Assembly (NCBI RefSeq): GCF_008367235.1
Contig: NZ_VTZS01000002.1
Span: forward strand, 682,001-746,000
Direction: 5' to 3'
Source of the DNA: Pareuzebyella sediminis
Lineage (GTDB): Bacteria > Bacteroidota > Bacteroidia > Flavobacteriales > Flavobacteriaceae
DNA: 64,000 nucleotides
Below the pieces are notes generated by a model. It made no database searches and was not told the origin of the DNA. It saw nothing but the letters and a program-made list of their open reading frames with translations. Made by a program: the position numbers and the translations under genes. How positions within the stretch are numbered: position 1 is the first letter of the stretch; each line of letters starts with the position of its first letter. Positions 44,389 through 52,717 of the stretch are shown here, piece after piece.

Positions 44389-45630
44389 TTGAATTTTGAA
44401 TATTTTTTGGCCAAGCGCCTTATTAAGGGCGAAGGGCATAAAATTAGTATTTCCGCACCAATAATAAAAATAGCAATTACCGCAATTGCATTAGGTGTGA
44501 TCATGATGTTGGTGGCTATTGCCACAGGCGTGGGGCTAAAGTATAAAATACGCGAAAAGGTCGCTGCTTTTAATGGGCATATTCAGATTTCGAACTATGA
44601 TAACAATGCGTCTGGGGTTTCGGTGACCCCTGTTTCTAAAGAACAGAATTTTTATCCAAAATTCGAGACTGTCGACGGTATTTCACATATCCAGGCAGTA
44701 GCAAGTAAAGGGGGCATAATTCGTACCGAGGATACCTTCGAAGGTATTATTGCAAAGGGTGTCGGTAGTGACTACAATTGGTCTGTTTTTAAGGAGTATC
44801 TGGTCGAGGGCGATTTGCCCGATTACAACGGGCCATTGAACGATCAAGTTTTGATGTCACGATTGATGGCAAAACGATTAAAGTTCAAGACAGGGGATAG
44901 TTTTTTCGCTTTTTTTTTGAAGGATGAAAATGTCGAAAATCTTCCAAATCAGCGAAAATTTACGATCACAGGTTTATATGATAGCGGATTTGAAGAATTT
45001 GACGCACTGTATCTTTTTACCGACATTCGGCACATACAACGCATGAACAAATGGAAGGAAGACCAAATAGGTAATTTTGAGGTATTCTTGGATGACTTTG
45101 ATAAAATTGACGAAAAGAGTATAGCGATATATGAATCTACCCCTCCTACACTTGATACGAGTACAATAATTGATAAATATTATAAAATATTTGAATGGAT
45201 CGGTCTTTTCGACTTTAATATTTTTCTGATTATCGGAATAGTAATTATCGTTTGCGGTTTTAATATGATTACCGCGCTTCTGGTTCTGATCTTAGAACGT
45301 ACACAGATGATAGGTATTCTGAAGGCTCTTGGGTCGGCAAACTGGAGTATTCGAAAGTTATTTCTTTATAATGCCGCTTACTTGATTGTAATCGGACTTT
45401 TTTGGGGTAATTTTTTGGGTCTGGGTGCCATATGGCTGCAAAACAAATTTAGATATTTGAAGTTTCCGAATCCAAGGGAATACTATATTGAGTATGTGCC
45501 CGTGCATATCGATTTAATTACCGTATTGACTTTGAATGTGGGCGTTTTATTACTTTGTTTGCTCATGCTGATTTTACCCTCATATATTATTACCAAGATA
45601 ACACCGGTCAAGGCCATTCAATTCGAGTAG
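44389..45630 (+). CDS. ABC transporter permease, FtsX/LolC-E type
   Basis: 413 residues from TTG 44389 (translated MNFEYFLAKRLI), chosen because homologous permeases of this clade start with MNF..(F/I)AKRL. The ORF's first ATG at 44260 lies inside the opposite gene. One N-terminal TM segment (~25-45), then a large periplasmic domain (~50-270) and three TM segments (FNIFLIIGIVIIVCGFNMITALLVL; LYNAAYLIVIGLFWG; LITVLTLNVGVLLLCLLMLI) with the C-terminal FtsX motif. Likely works with a LolD-like ATPase encoded elsewhere, moving lipoproteins or lipids to the outer membrane. Downstream lies a cystathionine beta-synthase pseudogene. Confidence 0.82.
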   Translation: MNFEYFLAKRLIKGEGHKISISAPIIKIAITAIALGVIMMLVAIATGVGLKYKIREKVAAFNGHIQISNYDNNASGVSVTPVSKEQNFYPKFETVDGISHIQAVASKGGIIRTEDTFEGIIAKGVGSDYNWSVFKEYLVEGDLPDYNGPLNDQVLMSRLMAKRLKFKTGDSFFAFFLKDENVENLPNQRKFTITGLYDSGFEEFDALYLFTDIRHIQRMNKWKEDQIGNFEVFLDDFDKIDEKSIAIYESTPPTLDTSTIIDKYYKIFEWIGLFDFNIFLIIGIVIIVCGFNMITALLVLILERTQMIGILKALGSANWSIRKLFLYNAAYLIVIGLFWGNFLGLGAIWLQNKFRYLKFPNPREYYIEYVPVHIDLITVLTLNVGVLLLCLLMLILPSYIITKITPVKAIQFE

Positions 45631-46257
45631 CCGTTGGAAATCCAATGGACTAGAACAGCTACTATGAGACCGCAAAACGTTTGTACGAATAAATACCGAG
45701 TGCCTGGTATGTCAATAAATATGATAATCCATCGAACAATCAATCCCATTTTGCGGATACAGGTTCTGTGATCTGGGAACAGACAGAGGGCAAAGTTCCG
45801 CACTTTGTGGCCGGGTTAGGTACAGGCGGTACCATATCTGGTATAGGTAAGTTTTTGAAGTTAAAGAATTCAAATATTAAAATTTGGGGGGTAGATGGCT
45901 ATGGCTCCATCTTTAAAAAATATCACGAAACCGGAGTATTCTACGAGCGGGAAATTTACCCTTACATCACGGAAGGTATAGGAGAGGATATTTTGCCCGA
46001 AAATGTTACTTTTAATATTATTGATAGTTTACCAAAGTAACGGACAATGATGCTGCAACATATACCCGGAAACTGGTATAAAAAAGAGGCCATGTTCGAA
46101 GATAATTCTGCGGCTGAGGCTATTAAGGGAGTACTTCAATTGAAAAGTAATTTTACAAAAGAAGCCCTGGTGGTGGTACTATTTCATGATCACGGTAGTC
46201 GCGGTAGGTAAGGTGTTCGACGACGAGCGGATGCGTTAAAATGAATTTCTAAAATGA
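45631..46257 (+). pseudogene. Cystathionine beta-synthase / cysteine synthase-family pseudogene
   Basis: The remains of a PLP-dependent cystathionine beta-synthase-type gene. In one frame NSYYETAKRLYE is followed by a stop (TAA 45690-45692), then IPSAWYVNKYDNPSNNQ and WEQTEGKVPHFVAGLGTGGT; the latter is the PLP-phosphate loop. HETGVFYEREIYPYITEG continues the family pattern. Frame changes are then needed near 46030 (TKVTDNDAATYTRKL), near 46080 (back; AIKGVLQLKSNFTKE, VVVLFHDHGSR) and near 46200 (VGKVFDDERMR). TAG at 45651 and a TAA at 46237 also interrupt it. The N-terminal part, with the PLP lysine, is missing. Part of the frame (45768-46040) reads as a 90-codon ORF but is not a whole gene. 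Confidence 0.88.
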
Positions 46258-46429
46258 TGAATTACTTATGGGCTCAAAAGTTAGATTATTTTCTAGTTTG
46301 GTCTTTACCATTTTTCTGCTAAATTTTAAGTTCATTACTTATTCTGGTACAAGTAGTGCCCAGATCATCGCTTTGTAATTCGATCAATGGGTAAAAGAAC
46401 CGATCGTAATAATTTGAAATGTTAATGAT
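46258..46429. other. Non-coding spacer after pseudogene
   Basis: A 172-bp AT-rich spacer. A 36-codon frame (MGSKVRLFSSLVFTIFLLNF..., ATG 46268) resembles a signal peptide and then ends; it may be chance or a fragment. No regulatory element is clear. Confidence 0.35.
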
Positions 46430-47221
46430 ATGCTTACACTTAATTATCAAAATCAAAGCGTAAAAATCGATGGAGGGGAACTTATAGGCTACAAAGTCAG
46501 CGGCCATGAATACATCCATCAAAAAGGAAGTGCCGGATGGCGAAATTCTGATACCGAAATGTTTCCAATTATAGGACCTACTGCAGCGGCCGGATTTCAG
46601 GTGCAAACACCGCGGGATATTGCAGTTCAAGATCAGCATGGGCTCTTGCGCGAACTTGATTACGAGCTTCTTTCAAAAACGGAAACCTCCGCTACTTATA
46701 GAAAAACGTATAAGGCTGGAGCGCCTGTGACGAATTCTAAATATCCTGAAAAATCGAATAAGAAGTTCTTATTTTTCACTTATGATTTTGAATTTCGGAA
46801 ACATTTTGAAATAAGCGAAAATGGATTGGAAATTACCTTCATCGTTTCTGGGGAACGGGATATGCCCTTTATGTTGGGATATCATCCTGCCTTCAAAATA
46901 TATACGAACAGCCCCATTATTGTGGCCCATTCAAAAGAGATTTCCCTAGCTGAGATATTAAGTGCGGGGAGTAGGGCACTTGAGGTGCCCGATTGTCAAG
47001 AGATTCTACTAAAGGATTTAAAAGAGCTTCATATTAGAACCGAAGGTTTTGGACATTTTATGTTATGGACTGAAGTCTCTAATATGTTATGTATCGAACC
47101 TATTAGTTTTTATCCTTATTCGGTTGCGCAGAGCAACTTACATGAGGGATTTCGGTACCTAAAAGATTCAGATGAGGTATTCCGTGTTTTTTTGGATCCC
47201 CAGCTTAAGGAGCTTTCGTAA
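46430..47221 (+). CDS. Aldose 1-epimerase (galactose mutarotase-like)
   Basis: A 263-residue beta-sandwich protein: starts with LNYQNQSVKIDGGELIGYKV, then GSAGWRNSDTEMFPIIGPTA, DQHGLLRELDYELLSK (catalytic His-type), HFEISENGLEITFIV, MLGYHPAFKIY (second His) and LCIEPISFYPYS (catalytic Glu). Mutarotases interconvert alpha and beta anomers of aldoses; this clade (LacX-like) has an unknown sugar. No signal peptide. Not near other sugar genes, so its partner pathway is unclear. Confidence 0.88.
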   Translation: MLTLNYQNQSVKIDGGELIGYKVSGHEYIHQKGSAGWRNSDTEMFPIIGPTAAAGFQVQTPRDIAVQDQHGLLRELDYELLSKTETSATYRKTYKAGAPVTNSKYPEKSNKKFLFFTYDFEFRKHFEISENGLEITFIVSGERDMPFMLGYHPAFKIYTNSPIIVAHSKEISLAEILSAGSRALEVPDCQEILLKDLKELHIRTEGFGHFMLWTEVSNMLCIEPISFYPYSVAQSNLHEGFRYLKDSDEVFRVFLDPQLKELS

Positions 47222-47354
47222 TTTTATTGATGCAAACGATTTCTAGTTTTGTTGAACGACACATAGTAAAACCAGAAAATATTTTGGCAGTTAGATTATA
47301 TGAACCTTGGTATTCATATAGTAGTATTTTTAACGTTAAGCATTTTTTCAAGGC

Positions 47355-48539
47355 ATGCACCTAACCTTAAAGCGGATATTATTTTTTGTTAGTGCTGTTT
47401 GTCTAATGCTATCTTGCGGTGATTCGACTTTAGAGACTAAAAAACCTTCTAAGAGACACATTCCCATAGTTCGTTTCGAAGCCCTACCGGAAACAGTCAA
47501 GATGCCAAAGGACAATCCGACCTCTCCTGAAAAGGAGGAATTAGGGAAATTACTCTTCTATGATCCTATTTTGTCGGGTAATAAAGATGTGGCTTGCGCC
47601 AGTTGTCACCATCCCAATTATGGGTATTCAGAATTTTTAGATATAAGCATCGGACCAAATTCGCATGGGCTGGGTAGCAAACGCAGGTTTGAACAGCCCA
47701 ATGATATTCCTTTTGTAAAACGAAATGCCCAGACCATTCTAAATACGGCTTTTAACGGTATTGATATGTATGGGCGTTATGAGCCTGAAACTTCCGAAAT
47801 GTTTTGGGATGACCGTTCGCATAGTCTTGAAAAACAGTCTTTAGAACCTATAAAGGCTTTTGAAGAAATGCGAGGCCATGGTATTGATGAATCTGAAATA
47901 TTGCAAGTAATTATGGCCCGTTTAAAGCAAATACCGAAGTATCAAGAACTTTTTGCCGCCGCTTTTAAAGAACCGAACGCAATAACCATAGATAATATGG
48001 CTAAGGCTATTGCAGCCTTTGAACGTACTTTAATCACCAATAATTCTCGTTTTGATAGATATATGAGAGGCGAAGAGGATGCAATGTTGCTATCGGAAAA
48101 GGAAGGCTTTGCCCTGTTTAAATCGGTCGGATGTGCCAACTGTCATCTTGGGCCAATGTTTTCCGATTTTAAAATGCATGTTTTGGGCGTTCCTGAAAAT
48201 ATGAAATTGCCCAGTCCGGATATGGGAGTAAATGATACTTTTGCATTTCGAACCCCTTCTTTGCGCAATCTTAGGTTTACCGCACCCTACATGCATAATG
48301 GAAGTCTACCAACATTAAGACGTGTCCTTGAATTTTATGAAGATATTGCGAATCGTAAAGTGCGAAATGAACATGTTCCGGTCGAAAAATTCGATCCTCT
48401 CGTACGTGAACTCGAGCTAAGCGTCAAAGAAATGTCACTGATTATTTCTTTTCTGAATACCCTGAACGACGATAGCTTTGACAAATCGATTCCTGACGCC
48501 GTTCCCAGTGGACTTCCCGTTGGAGGTAACATCGACTGA
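47355..48539 (+). CDS. Di-haem cytochrome c peroxidase-family lipoprotein
   Basis: A 394-residue periplasmic di-haem protein. Signal lipobox LSC (Cys ~21). Haem 1 site is CASCHH (~85), haem 2 site CANCHLG (~260). The distal-side segments PDNPTSPEKEELGKLLFYD and TPSLRNLRFTAPYMHNGSL are family hallmarks (RNLxxTAPYFHDG type). Thus it reduces H2O2, or acts as a MauG-like oxidase, using electrons from a small cytochrome. Stands alone; the spacer before SulP is 112 bp. Confidence 0.9.
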   Translation: MHLTLKRILFFVSAVCLMLSCGDSTLETKKPSKRHIPIVRFEALPETVKMPKDNPTSPEKEELGKLLFYDPILSGNKDVACASCHHPNYGYSEFLDISIGPNSHGLGSKRRFEQPNDIPFVKRNAQTILNTAFNGIDMYGRYEPETSEMFWDDRSHSLEKQSLEPIKAFEEMRGHGIDESEILQVIMARLKQIPKYQELFAAAFKEPNAITIDNMAKAIAAFERTLITNNSRFDRYMRGEEDAMLLSEKEGFALFKSVGCANCHLGPMFSDFKMHVLGVPENMKLPSPDMGVNDTFAFRTPSLRNLRFTAPYMHNGSLPTLRRVLEFYEDIANRKVRNEHVPVEKFDPLVRELELSVKEMSLIISFLNTLNDDSFDKSIPDAVPSGLPVGGNID

Positions 48540-48639
48540 ATATTCTTGATTTGCCCACCATGTGTTGAATTATTTATGGAGCTTCTGTTTATTAAGTATG
48601 TCGGTAACCAAGGTAACTTATTGATTTTATATTTAGCAT

Positions 48640-48647
48640 TACCTTTG
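48640..48647 (+). promoter_or_regulatory. Putative -7 promoter box abutting the SulP start
   Basis: TACCTTTG fits TAnnTTTG and ends 4 nt before the ATG 48652. A TTG (48621-48623) lies 16 nt upstream as a possible -33 element. Predicts a leaderless or almost leaderless mRNA. Confidence 0.6.
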
Positions 48648-48651
48648 CGCT

Positions 48652-50388
48652 ATGCAGAGGTTTCTACCGTTTTTAGAATGGCTTTCCGACTATAACAAGC
48701 GGTGGCTCTCCCGTGACCTTTTCGCTGGGCTTACCGTCGGGGTCATTTTGATTCCCCAAGGGATGGCCTATGCAATGATAGCAGGTTTACCCCCGGTTTA
48801 TGGGCTGTATGCATCACTAATTCCCTTAGTGGTATATGCCTTTTTGGGTACTTCCAGACAATTGGCCTTGGGACCTGTTGCAATGGATTCATTACTGGTA
48901 GCGGCCGGATTGGGTACATTGACTATAACAGGTTCGGAGAATTATATTGCTATGGCCATTTTTATCGCATTTATGGTCGGCACTATTCAGCTTTTCTTGG
49001 GTGTTTTTCGAATGGGATTTTTGGTAAATTTCTTATCAAAACCGGTAATTAGCGGATTTACCTCTGCGGCTGCCTTGATTATTATATTTAGCCAAGTAAA
49101 ACATTTATTAGGTGTCGATATTCAAAACAGCAATCATTTTCATGAACTACTCACCAATGCCTTTGTAAAAGTGCCAGAAACCAATCCTTTTGATCTCGCC
49201 ATAGGCATAGGGGGAATCATTATAATTTTGGCACTGAAATGGTGGAATCGGAAGATTCCCGGAATTTTATTTGTGGTAATTTTCGGCATTATGGCCGTTT
49301 ATTTTTTAAAGTTGCCTATGCACGGGGTCAACATAGTCGGAGAAATACCCACTGGACTGCCCCATTTTCAAGTTCCTAGAATACATCTTAAAAGCGCCCT
49401 TGAAGTATGGCCGATTGCACTTACCCTGGCCTTGGTAGGATATTTGGAAGCCATATCGATCGGTAAGTCGATTGAAGAAAAAAATAGGGAGGAAACCGTA
49501 GATGCGAATAAAGAATTGATTGCCTTGGGCGCTTCGAACATGGTCGGATCTTTTTTTCAGGCGTACAATGTAACCGGTAGTTTTTCTCGGTCTGCAATTC
49601 ATAATTCAGCCGGGGCAAAAACACCGATTTCCTTACTGTTTAGCGCTTTGACCGTATTGGTGACCCTTCTGTTTCTAACCCCGCTTTTTTATTATTTGCC
49701 GAATGCTGTTTTGGCAAGCATTATTATGGTTTCGGTATATGGGCTAATCGATGTGGCCTACCCTAAAAGCTTATGGAAATACCGAAAAGAAGAACTGATA
49801 ATCCTTCTTATCACTTTTCTTACCACCCTTTTTATCGGAATACCCGAAGGTGTGGTCGTCGGTACCCTTTTATCTTTGTTGTTAATGGTTTATAAGACTT
49901 CGAAACCCCATTTCGTTGAACTTGGAAAGATTGAGAATTCCGAATATTACAAAAACGTAGATCGTTTCGGTTCTGCGGTAAATGTACGCGAAGACCTATT
50001 GATATTACGTTTTGATGCACAGTTATATTTTGGCAATAAAAACTTTTTTAAAAAAGAGCTCGTCAAATTTATTCAAAGAAAGGGTTCGGCCTTAAAATGC
50101 GTCATTTTAAATGCCGAGTCAATTAATTATATAGATTCAAGCGCCGCGTTGATGTTGGTGCAGGTCATTGCTGATATGCACGAACGTGGGTTACAATTTT
50201 ATATAGCGGGAGCAATTGGCCCGACCCGAGATATTATTTTTACCAGTGGAATAAGCGATGCTTTGGATAAGAAATATTTATTTGTCCAAACTAAGGAAGC
50301 CGTTAACTATTTTGACCATACGACTATTCCCTCCGAGGTAAGTGCAAGGGTGGCCTACGAAAACCGCAGAAGAAAGATTGACGACTAG
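48652..50388 (+). CDS. SulP-family anion (sulfate) transporter
   Basis: A 578-residue inner-membrane transporter of the SLC26/SulP family: ~12 membrane segments with GLTVGVILIPQGMAYAMIAGLPPVYGLYASLIP (helices 1-2) and TGSFSRSAIHNSAGAKTPI (conserved loop). C-terminal STAS domain (~430-560) with LILRFDAQLYFGNKNFF and LNAESINYIDSSAALML. The family takes up sulfate, bicarbonate or other anions with Na+ or H+; substrate not proven. Two sulfatase genes 2.3 kb downstream release sulfate, but I cannot show they are linked. Confidence 0.92.
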   Translation: MQRFLPFLEWLSDYNKRWLSRDLFAGLTVGVILIPQGMAYAMIAGLPPVYGLYASLIPLVVYAFLGTSRQLALGPVAMDSLLVAAGLGTLTITGSENYIAMAIFIAFMVGTIQLFLGVFRMGFLVNFLSKPVISGFTSAAALIIIFSQVKHLLGVDIQNSNHFHELLTNAFVKVPETNPFDLAIGIGGIIIILALKWWNRKIPGILFVVIFGIMAVYFLKLPMHGVNIVGEIPTGLPHFQVPRIHLKSALEVWPIALTLALVGYLEAISIGKSIEEKNREETVDANKELIALGASNMVGSFFQAYNVTGSFSRSAIHNSAGAKTPISLLFSALTVLVTLLFLTPLFYYLPNAVLASIIMVSVYGLIDVAYPKSLWKYRKEELIILLITFLTTLFIGIPEGVVVGTLLSLLLMVYKTSKPHFVELGKIENSEYYKNVDRFGSAVNVREDLLILRFDAQLYFGNKNFFKKELVKFIQRKGSALKCVILNAESINYIDSSAALMLVQVIADMHERGLQFYIAGAIGPTRDIIFTSGISDALDKKYLFVQTKEAVNYFDHTTIPSEVSARVAYENRRRKIDD

Positions 50389-50390
50389 AG

Positions 50391-50410
50391 GCTCTATCAT
50401 TGGATAGGGT
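50391..50410 (+). terminator. Weak hairpin after SulP gene
   Basis: GCTCTATC-ATTG-GATAGGGT: 8-bp stem with two G-T pairs, starting 2 nt after the stop. No good T-run, so only a weak terminator at best. Confidence 0.3.
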
Positions 50411-50602
50411 TCTGTTTACTTTCGATGTATGCCAAAGAATATCCTTGGATTCTTTTTTCTAGTGTCTTTTACGTACGTACACAAAACTCTTTTTTTAAGG
50501 ATCAACTTTTCTTTACTGCATTACTTTGAAGATTTTTAAAGTCTAATTCAGCTCTGCTTATTATGTATGATAGATGTCATAGTATTGATAATGATAGGGA
50601 GA

Positions 50603-50610
50603 TACTTTTG
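50603..50610 (+). promoter_or_regulatory. Putative -7 promoter box for small gene
   Basis: TACTTTTG fits TAnnTTTG, 20 nt before the 45-aa gene. A TTG at 50585 is close (15-nt gap), so -33 is uncertain. Confidence 0.5.
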
Positions 50611-50630
50611 TAATTTAACCCATATAAATT

Positions 50631-50768
50631 ATGATACAACAGGTTTTACCCCTTGTGAATTGGAGTAACGGAATCATCATGATAGCCGTTTTCGCCCTTG
50701 TCAGCATTGCCTTGATCGCGGCCTTATTGCTTTTTATTAAAAGTGGTACGAAAAGAGATGGCAAATAA
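50631..50768 (+). CDS. Small single-helix membrane protein, 45 aa
   Basis: MIQQVLPLVNWSNGIIMIAV... has one long hydrophobic helix (~residues 14-36) and a basic, hydrophilic tail (KSGTKRDGK). Such short proteins with a conserved NWSNGIIMI start occur in Flavobacteriia, but no function is known to me. It has its own -7-like box 20 nt upstream. Too short for many gene finders. Confidence 0.65.
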   Translation: MIQQVLPLVNWSNGIIMIAVFALVSIALIAALLLFIKSGTKRDGK

Positions 50769-50924
50769 GTAACGTTTTGCGCTTTTGAGATAATTTAATT
50801 TGCGAATGAGATAAGTATTACGGCCGTATTTTGTCATTTTTAGAAATGTTAAAAAAAAGCTAAAAAATCAACATCTATACTTATATTTTTTAGATATCTT
50901 TAATAGGAATATTAAGGCAATTAA

Positions 50925-51107
50925 ATGATAAAGGATTTTGTGGAGCGCATAGGAAAGATGAACTTTGTTCTGCTTTTGGTCGTATTTTCTATAATAATAG
51001 TTTCGGAAGCAATTTTCTTTTTCGGAAATAAATTGGATGCGGTTTTTATCGGTCTTTGGGCACCGACTATCTTAGGTTTAATGAATTATCTCAAATACAA
51101 AAAGTAG
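50925..51107 (+). CDS. Small membrane protein, 60 aa
   Basis: Two hydrophobic segments (~15-33, ~38-55) with a basic tail (LKYKK). The frame starts at ATG 50925 after a 156-bp AT-rich spacer. The stop TAG shares its last base with the GTG start of a third small gene, which suggests coupling. Function unknown. Confidence 0.6.
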   Translation: MIKDFVERIGKMNFVLLLVVFSIIIVSEAIFFFGNKLDAVFIGLWAPTILGLMNYLKYKK

Positions 51108-51202
51108 TGGTTTACATATTTCTATATTCTGTAGCCGTTGCCATCATATTCTTGATTTGGCTACTTTTTGTTATTCGTATGTACCGTAAGATGAAAGACT
51201 AA
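51107..51202 (+). CDS. Tiny membrane protein, 31 aa (GTG start)
   Basis: GTG at 51107 overlaps the preceding TAG by one base. The 31 residues form one membrane helix (~2-24) with a basic end (RMYRKMKD). Its stop overlaps the 3' end of the exonuclease gene on the other strand by 4 bp. The hydrophobic-then-basic design and coupling support it, but at this size chance is possible. Confidence 0.45.
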   Translation: MVYIFLYSVAVAIIFLIWLLFVIRMYRKMKD

Positions 51203-52590
51203 GAAAGTAAGGCCGACTGTTCGAGCTTTATGGTAATTAGGTCGCTTCCAGCTTTATGAAGATAAGACTGAACGATCCGCTGACATTCCAAGGTATTTTT
51301 TTGTGGGGTAAGATAGGGTTCGATATCCTCTAAATAACAAATAGGGGTATCCCCTTCGACGAAACCGTAACCCGAATAGTTTCCGTCACGAATTAAAATA
51401 AACGCATCTTCCCCATATTTTCTTCCCTTTTCCTTTATGATCAAATCTTTCGGCTTTTGTAAAATAAAGGTTATGGCTTTCCGTACTCTTTCATTATAAT
51501 CAACAGTTTCTTCCTTCTCTCTACAGATGCCTTTACAACTTTGCAATCGAAAGTGCGAGCACTGGTTTACGGCCTCTTGAAGATGGCAGTACTTTGGGCA
51601 GAGTTCGTAGGTCTGGCATACCTCTTCCAAAAATAGGCGACAATCGGTCGGGCTGTAAAAAATGAGTAAGGGCTTTGGTGCAATTTTGGCCTTGTTAAAA
51701 CCAAGGTGAAGAATCCCTTTCCGATCTTCGTAACTGAAAATGGCATAGGGCACGATGTTTTTCTTTTGGGCCCGGTTGAATGGTGGGTAGTGTTGCTTAA
51801 TAGCCGCGGATTCCATCAAAAGAGCCAATAGTTCGCTTCCTGAAAGCTCAAAATCAATTTCAGCGGTTTTGCGGCAAAGATGTACTTCTTTAGTGGCTTT
51901 GTCATAGAAGTGACCTAGCACCCTCTTCTTGATATTGATGGCCTTGCCCACATACAGTATCTCTCCTTTGCCATCCTTGAAATAATATACCCCGGGTTTG
52001 GCCGGCAATTTTTCAAAAGATTCTATAGGAAGTGCTGCGGGAAGGGTCGCTTCTTGAGATCTGGCATTTAAAAAGGTCTTAAATACTTTCTCGGCCCCTT
52101 CGCGATGCAATAGCTTTTCAAACAATAGGGTGGTCGCATGGGCATCTCCACGGGCGCGATGTCTGTCCTTGAGGGGAAGGTTCAGTGCAGAGCAAAGTTT
52201 TCCTAGGCTATAGGAATGATAGCCCGGTAACAGCTTTCTTGAAAGACGTACCGTACAAAGTTTTTTTCTGCTAAACTCACGACCGAGGGCCCTCAGTTCA
52301 TTTTTAATAATATTGTAGTCGAAGTTGACACTATGGGCCACAAAAATGGTATCTGATGTAAACGCCAAGATGTCATCCGCAATTTGTGCTATGGTTGGCG
52401 CGTCTCTGACCATATCACCATCGATGCCCGTAAGCCTAGTAATGAAATAAGGAATCTCGCATTCAGGATTGACCAATGAGGTATACTCATCCACAATTTC
52501 ATGCCCATCATGTTTAAAGATGGAAATTTCGGTGATTTTATTCCCTTTGATACCGTTTCCGGTGGTTTCTATGTCAACAATACAGTACAA
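51199..52590 (-). CDS. DEDD exonuclease / GIY-YIG nuclease fusion
   Basis: A 463-residue nuclease with two active domains. Residues ~1-165 are a DnaQ-like 3'-5' exonuclease: VDIETTG (ExoI), SVNFDYNIIKNEL (ExoII), and HRARGDAHATTLLF (ExoIII, with H-x4-D). Residues ~200-285 are a GIY-YIG domain like that of UvrC/Cho (KPGVYYFKDGKGEILYVGKA, KKRVLGHFYDKATKE). A C-terminal Cys-rich part (CQTYELCPKYCHLQ, CSHFRLQSCKGIC) may bind metal. Likely used in DNA repair, as an alternative to UvrC 3' incision. Fusion is known in Bacteroidota and other phyla. Confidence 0.9.
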   Translation of the reverse strand: MYCIVDIETTGNGIKGNKITEISIFKHDGHEIVDEYTSLVNPECEIPYFITRLTGIDGDMVRDAPTIAQIADDILAFTSDTIFVAHSVNFDYNIIKNELRALGREFSRKKLCTVRLSRKLLPGYHSYSLGKLCSALNLPLKDRHRARGDAHATTLLFEKLLHREGAEKVFKTFLNARSQEATLPAALPIESFEKLPAKPGVYYFKDGKGEILYVGKAINIKKRVLGHFYDKATKEVHLCRKTAEIDFELSGSELLALLMESAAIKQHYPPFNRAQKKNIVPYAIFSYEDRKGILHLGFNKAKIAPKPLLIFYSPTDCRLFLEEVCQTYELCPKYCHLQEAVNQCSHFRLQSCKGICREKEETVDYNERVRKAITFILQKPKDLIIKEKGRKYGEDAFILIRDGNYSGYGFVEGDTPICYLEDIEPYLTPQKNTLECQRIVQSYLHKAGSDLITIKLEQSALLS

Positions 52591-52627
52591 CTTTTGAGCC
52601 GAGCTAAAATGAACTTTAAAGTTAGGG

Positions 52628-52635
52628 CAAAGTTA
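52628..52635 (-). promoter_or_regulatory. Putative -7 promoter box for exonuclease gene
   Basis: On the minus strand TAACTTTG fits TAnnTTTG, 37 nt before the ATG at 52590. It lies in the spacer divergent to the first sulfatase gene. Confidence 0.45.
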
Positions 52636-52717
52636 CGCTATGTCAAAAATACTTTTGTCGTACTGGTGAAATAGCGTTGATTGTGTACTTTTAAGAAATT
52701 TCTAATTTTTTTTTGTA

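Noticed and set aside
46268-46378. 36-codon signal-peptide-like frame after the pseudogene
   Set aside because: It ends abruptly, has no partner and lies in decayed sequence; too short to support.
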